Source: Limiplasma sp964416065 (lineage in GTDB: Bacteria > Bacillota > Clostridia > Christensenellales > Aristaeellaceae). From it: a DNA stretch of 40,878 bases. The stretch is taken from assembly GCA_964416065.1 (NCBI GenBank), contig CAYQCL010000022.1:1-40878 (forward strand). Reading direction: 5' to 3'. Within the stretch, counting starts at the first letter, position 1; each line of letters opens with the position of its first letter. Shown piece after piece: positions 39,510 to 40,878 of the stretch. Under the pieces are notes generated by a model. That model did not search any database, was not told the DNA's origin, and was given only the letters and a program-made list of their open reading frames with translations. The position numbers and the translations under genes were made by a program.

Positions 39510-39692
39510 TCAGTCCTTGATTTCTTGCACGTCGATCATGTGCTTGACACGGAAGATCTGCCCTCGAACGCAGGGATTGTCTTCCCTGACCACGGTCTGA
39601 CCCACCTTGCGCAGGCCCAGCGCGGCCACGGTGTCCTTATGCACCTGGAGGCTGGAGATCGGCGACTTCTTAAGCGTAATTTGCAGTTTCAT
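39510..39692 (-). CDS. rpmD: Ribosomal protein L30 (uL30)
   Basis: A 60-residue protein: MKLQITLKKSPISSLQVHKD, then AALGLRKVGQTVVREDNPCV and IFRVKHMIDVQEI. Length and motifs match bacterial uL30. ATG 39692 follows AGGAGG; spacing to rpsE (14 bases) and rplO (13 bases) is tight. Confidence 0.97.
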   Translation of the reverse strand: MKLQITLKKSPISSLQVHKDTVAALGLRKVGQTVVREDNPCVRGQIFRVKHMIDVQEIKD

Positions 39693-39706
39693 TGTCGTCT
39701 ACCTCC

Positions 39707-40204
39707 TCAGCCCAGAATTTCTTCGACGGTCTTGCCGCGAAGCTTCGCGACCTCTTCGGCGCTGCGGAGCTGCTTGAGGCCTTCCAGCGTCGCCTTGACC
39801 ATGTTAATCTTGTTGTTGGTGCCATAGCTCTTGGTTCGAATATCCTTCACACCAGCAAGCTCCAGAACCGCACGGGCGGCGCCGCCCGCGATCACACCAG
39901 TACCTTCGGGGGCGGGAAGGAGCACAACCTTGCCCGTGCCGAAGCGGCCAATGGTCTCGTGGGGGATGGAGGTGCCCACCAACGGCACAGTGATAAGATG
40001 CTTCTTGGCATCCTCCGTGCCCTTGCGGATCGCCTCGGAAATTTCAGCGGCCTTGCCCATGCCCGCGCCCACACGGCCTTTTTCATCGCCGACCACAACC
40101 AACGCGGCGAAGCGGAAGTTGCGGCCGCCCTTGACGACCTTGGTAACGCGGTTGACGGCAACGAGCTTCTCTTTGAATTCGCTGACCTGTTCCATGCGTT
40201 GCAT
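39707..40204 (-). CDS. rpsE: Ribosomal protein S5 (uS5)
   Basis: A 165-residue small-subunit protein that acts in decoding accuracy. EKLVAVNRVTKVVKGGRNFR and FAALVVVGDEKGRVGAGMGK are the double-stranded RNA-binding part; TSIPHETIGRFGTGKVVLLP and GGAARAVLELAGVKDIRTKS belong to the C-terminal domain. ATG 40204 has GGAGG eight bases upstream; ATG 40195 three codons later is a weaker choice. Confidence 0.98.
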   Translation of the reverse strand: MQRMEQVSEFKEKLVAVNRVTKVVKGGRNFRFAALVVVGDEKGRVGAGMGKAAEISEAIRKGTEDAKKHLITVPLVGTSIPHETIGRFGTGKVVLLPAPEGTGVIAGGAARAVLELAGVKDIRTKSYGTNNKINMVKATLEGLKQLRSAEEVAKLRGKTVEEILG

Positions 40205-40221
40205 GCGTTCGTCCTCCTTAC

Positions 40222-40590
40222 TTAGAATTCAAGTCCGGCTTCACGGGCGCCGTTGGCCAGCTCGGCCACGCGACCGGTGTACACATAGCCGCCGCGGTCG
40301 AACACGACCTGCTTAATGCCCGCTTCGGACGCACGCTCGGCGATCAGCTTGCCAACGATCTTGGCAGCGCCCTTTTTGTCGGTGTCTTTGATCTCAGCCA
40401 TAACGGCCTTCTCCTGCGTGGAGCAGGCGGCCAGGGTCACGCCCTTGGTGTCGTCGATGATCTGAGCATAGATGTTGTTCAGGCTGCGATATACGCACAG
40501 ACGCGGCATCTCCGGGGTGCCGCTGATTTTCTTACGAACACGGGCATGACGGATCTTGCGGTCCGTATTGCGGTCTCGCGTCTTAAACAT
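40222..40590 (-). CDS. rplR: Ribosomal protein L18 (uL18)
   Basis: A 122-residue 5S-rRNA-binding protein. RHARVRKKISGTPEMPRLCV, YRSLNNIYAQIIDDTKGVTL and the end VVFDRGGYVYTGRVAELANG with AREAGLEF are the standard uL18 segments. It lies between rplF and rpsE, as in the spc operon. Confidence 0.98.
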   Translation of the reverse strand: MFKTRDRNTDRKIRHARVRKKISGTPEMPRLCVYRSLNNIYAQIIDDTKGVTLAACSTQEKAVMAEIKDTDKKGAAKIVGKLIAERASEAGIKQVVFDRGGYVYTGRVAELANGAREAGLEF

Positions 40591-40611
40591 TTGCGTTCAC
40601 TCCCCTTTCGA

Positions 40612-40878
40612 TTACTTACCGGTCTTGCCTTCCTTGCGGCGGATAACCTCGTCCTCGTACTTGATGCCCTTGCCCAGATAGGGTTCAGGCTTACGGATGG
40701 CGCGGATATCGGCGGCAAGGTTTCCAACCTGCTGCTTGGAAATGCCCTTAACGACGATCTTCGTCTGCTCGGGCGTTTCAAAGGTGATGTTCTCCGGCGC
40801 GTCAAGCACAACGGGATGAGAGAAGCCGATGTTGATGGTCAGCTTCTTGCCGCCGTCGGCCTGGGCGCGATAGCCGGT
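40612..40878 (-). CDS. rplF: Ribosomal protein L6 (uL6), C-terminal part
   Basis: The gene runs off the right end of the window; 88 codons and the stop are visible, about half of the usual 180. GYRAQADGGKKLTINIGFSH is the start of the second uL6 domain, followed by PENITFETPEQTKIVVKGIS, KQQVGNLAADIRAIRKPEPY and KGIKYEDEVIRRKEGKTGK. The last stretch is the diagnostic uL6 ending. It opens the spc-type operon part seen here. Confidence 0.97.
   Translation of the reverse strand, partial: TGYRAQADGGKKLTINIGFSHPVVLDAPENITFETPEQTKIVVKGISKQQVGNLAADIRAIRKPEPYLGKGIKYEDEVIRRKEGKTGK

Noticed and set aside
1..40878. CRISPR arrays, tRNA and rRNA genes, prophage or conjugative modules
   Set aside because: No regularly spaced repeats, cloverleaf or rRNA-like sequence, integrase, phage structural or conjugation genes were seen on either strand.

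Overview
The window looks like a chromosomal segment of a fairly GC-rich member of the Bacillota, class Clostridia. The reasons are the spc-type ribosomal operon with a KOW-domain gene between map and infA, strong AGGAGG ribosome binding sites, sigma-A promoters of TTGACA/TATAAT type, Gram-positive style wall enzymes and a sortase-B-fold protein. A gut-associated order such as Christensenellales is plausible, but that is a guess. No tRNA, rRNA, CRISPR array or prophage was seen.

Layout. 1-0.8 kb: 3' end of a methylmalonate-semialdehyde dehydrogenase gene. 0.9-1.35 kb: a broken IS110-family transposase. 1.36-3.9 kb (minus): a GlmU-like left-handed beta-helix protein, an SH3-like gene remnant, and an ECF sigma / membrane anti-sigma pair. 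4.1-14.5 kb (minus): a tight run polA-coaE-lytic transglycosylase-peptide-binding protein-CHAP amidase-exported caspase-like protease-glycosyltransferase, read from a good promoter upstream of polA. 14.8-18.3 kb (minus): a DUF1015 gene and a large membrane protein whose C-terminal sortase-B fold has lost its catalytic residues. 18.6-20.9 kb (minus): a polar amino-acid ABC transporter behind a strong promoter and a perfect ArgR box. 21-23.2 kb (minus): a two-subunit Fe-S fumarase/tartrate dehydratase and a metallophosphoesterase. 23.2-30.1 kb: an AraC regulator divergent from a DapA-family lyase, two sugar permeases, a binding protein and a sialidase-like protein. 30.2-31.3 kb: a CidA/LrgA-LrgB pair. 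31.6-35.2 kb: a WG-repeat exported protein, divergent from an exported cysteine-hydrolase-like protein plus an ApgM-type phosphoglycerate mutase. 35.2-40.9 kb (minus): rplF-rplR-rpsE-rpmD-rplO-secY-adk-map-KOW-infA-rpmJ, where the ribosomal cluster stops.

How the genes work together. Much of 2-18 kb concerns the cell envelope: two large proteins with long disordered cytoplasmic tails, one membrane span and an outside domain (lytic transglycosylase; dead sortase), plus exported CHAP and caspase-like enzymes and a membrane glycosyltransferase. The 24-30 kb cluster is a sugar-acid or glycan uptake and breakdown operon without its own ATPase gene. The transporter at 18.6-20.9 kb is probably for arginine or a related basic amino acid, inferred from the ArgR box.

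The least expected items are the catalytically dead sortase-B protein, the exported caspase-like protease with an EF-hand loop, a structured dispersed repeat (one copy with terminal inverted repeats that double as terminators) at the broken end of the ribosomal operon, and a second hairpin repeat family used as terminators.
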